Source of the DNA: Lojkania enalia
Taxonomy: Eukaryota; Ascomycota; Dothideomycetes; Pleosporales
Direction of reading: 5' to 3'
DNA: 18,297 nt
NCBI GenBank assembly: GCA_010094045.1
Contig: ML986634.1
Span: 247,812 to 266,108 of the forward strand
Under the pieces are notes generated by a model, which was given only the letters and a program-made list of their open reading frames with translations, was not told the DNA's origin and did not search any database. The translations under genes were made by a program, and so were the position numbers. This document shows positions 18,215-18,297 of this stretch, one piece after another. The first letter of the stretch is position 1, and every line of letters begins with the position of its first letter.

Positions 18215-18297
18215 TATAACAATATAAAGAAATCGTTCTACGAAAAGCTTTATATATAACCTTATCCTAAAGCTTTTTACTTATCTTATTCTACCCC
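18215..18297. repeat. Right LTR, truncated by window end
   Basis: It begins TATAACAATATAAAG, the RIPped counterpart of the left LTR's TGTAATAATACGAAG. It is aligned without gaps to 13607-13689 and more mutated at CpA sites than the left copy. Confidence 0.75.

Larger units (their letters stand above)
13607..18297 (-). mobile_element. Ty3/Gypsy chromovirus LTR retrotransposon, RIP-inactivated, pol on minus strand
   Basis: Bounded by a direct repeat whose first 83 bp are seen on both sides (13607-13689 and 18215-18297). Between them the minus strand carries, from right to left, reverse transcriptase, RNase H, integrase, the GPY/F-type integrase tail and a chromodomain start: the Ty3/Gypsy order, with the chromovirus hallmark. 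All are full of stops from C-to-T/G-to-A change. Only about 180 bp separate the right repeat from recognisable RT, so gag, protease and the first part of RT are missing. About 2 kb between chromodomain and left LTR holds no pol sequence but has an open frame on the opposite strand. The right end of the element is outside the window. Confidence 0.8.

Noticed and set aside
12800..18297. Many short AT-rich repeats that might suggest a CRISPR-like or satellite array
   Set aside because: They have no regular spacing or unit; they follow from RIP-driven loss of sequence complexity.

Overview
The window reads as nuclear DNA of a filamentous ascomycete (Pezizomycotina). Genes carry short introns of about 49-89 bp with fungal branch and acceptor signals. 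The families present (HET domain, AA9 polysaccharide monooxygenase, secreted DUF4360, fungal P450) are typical of that group. Both flanks are very AT-rich transposon wreckage with the C-to-T / G-to-A stop-codon pattern of repeat-induced point mutation (RIP).

Layout. 1-about 1790: a RIP-mutated Fot1/pogo DNA transposon, transposase on the plus strand, cut by the window edge. About 1790-3476: unique-looking DNA with no gene I can support. 3477-4252 (minus): a secreted DUF4360 protein with one intron. 4811-5904 (minus): an intact-looking AA9 lytic polysaccharide monooxygenase with four introns. 6332-8221: a gene graveyard with a decayed, un-RIPped pogo fragment, a scrap resembling the linker and start of an NLR NACHT domain, and unassigned open frames. 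8222-10234 (plus): a complete HET-domain gene with one intron. 10235-10961: nothing assignable. 10962-12699 (plus): a complete cytochrome P450 with five introns. About 12800-13606: RIPped DNA. 13607-18297: a RIP-inactivated Ty3/Gypsy chromovirus with pol on the minus strand and a direct repeat (LTR) at each end; the right LTR is cut by the window end.

The central 11 kb is therefore a small gene island between two RIPped transposon blocks. Its genes do not form one obvious pathway. The AA9 enzyme and the DUF4360 protein are both secreted and lie in the same orientation, which suits life on plant material. The HET gene and NLR scrap belong to fungal self/non-self recognition. The P450 has no recognisable biosynthetic partner here. 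Splice models were inferred by eye from frame, splice signals and family motifs; no search was run.

The most unusual signals are: (1) P450 intron 5, just before the haem cysteine, whose start encodes in frame a near copy of a nine-residue P450 motif found about 165 bp upstream; (2) a coiled-coil-like open frame antisense to pol inside the Gypsy element; and (3) a frame-preserving, transition-only RIP record in the pogo transposase. I did not find convincing evidence of a wholly new multi-gene system.
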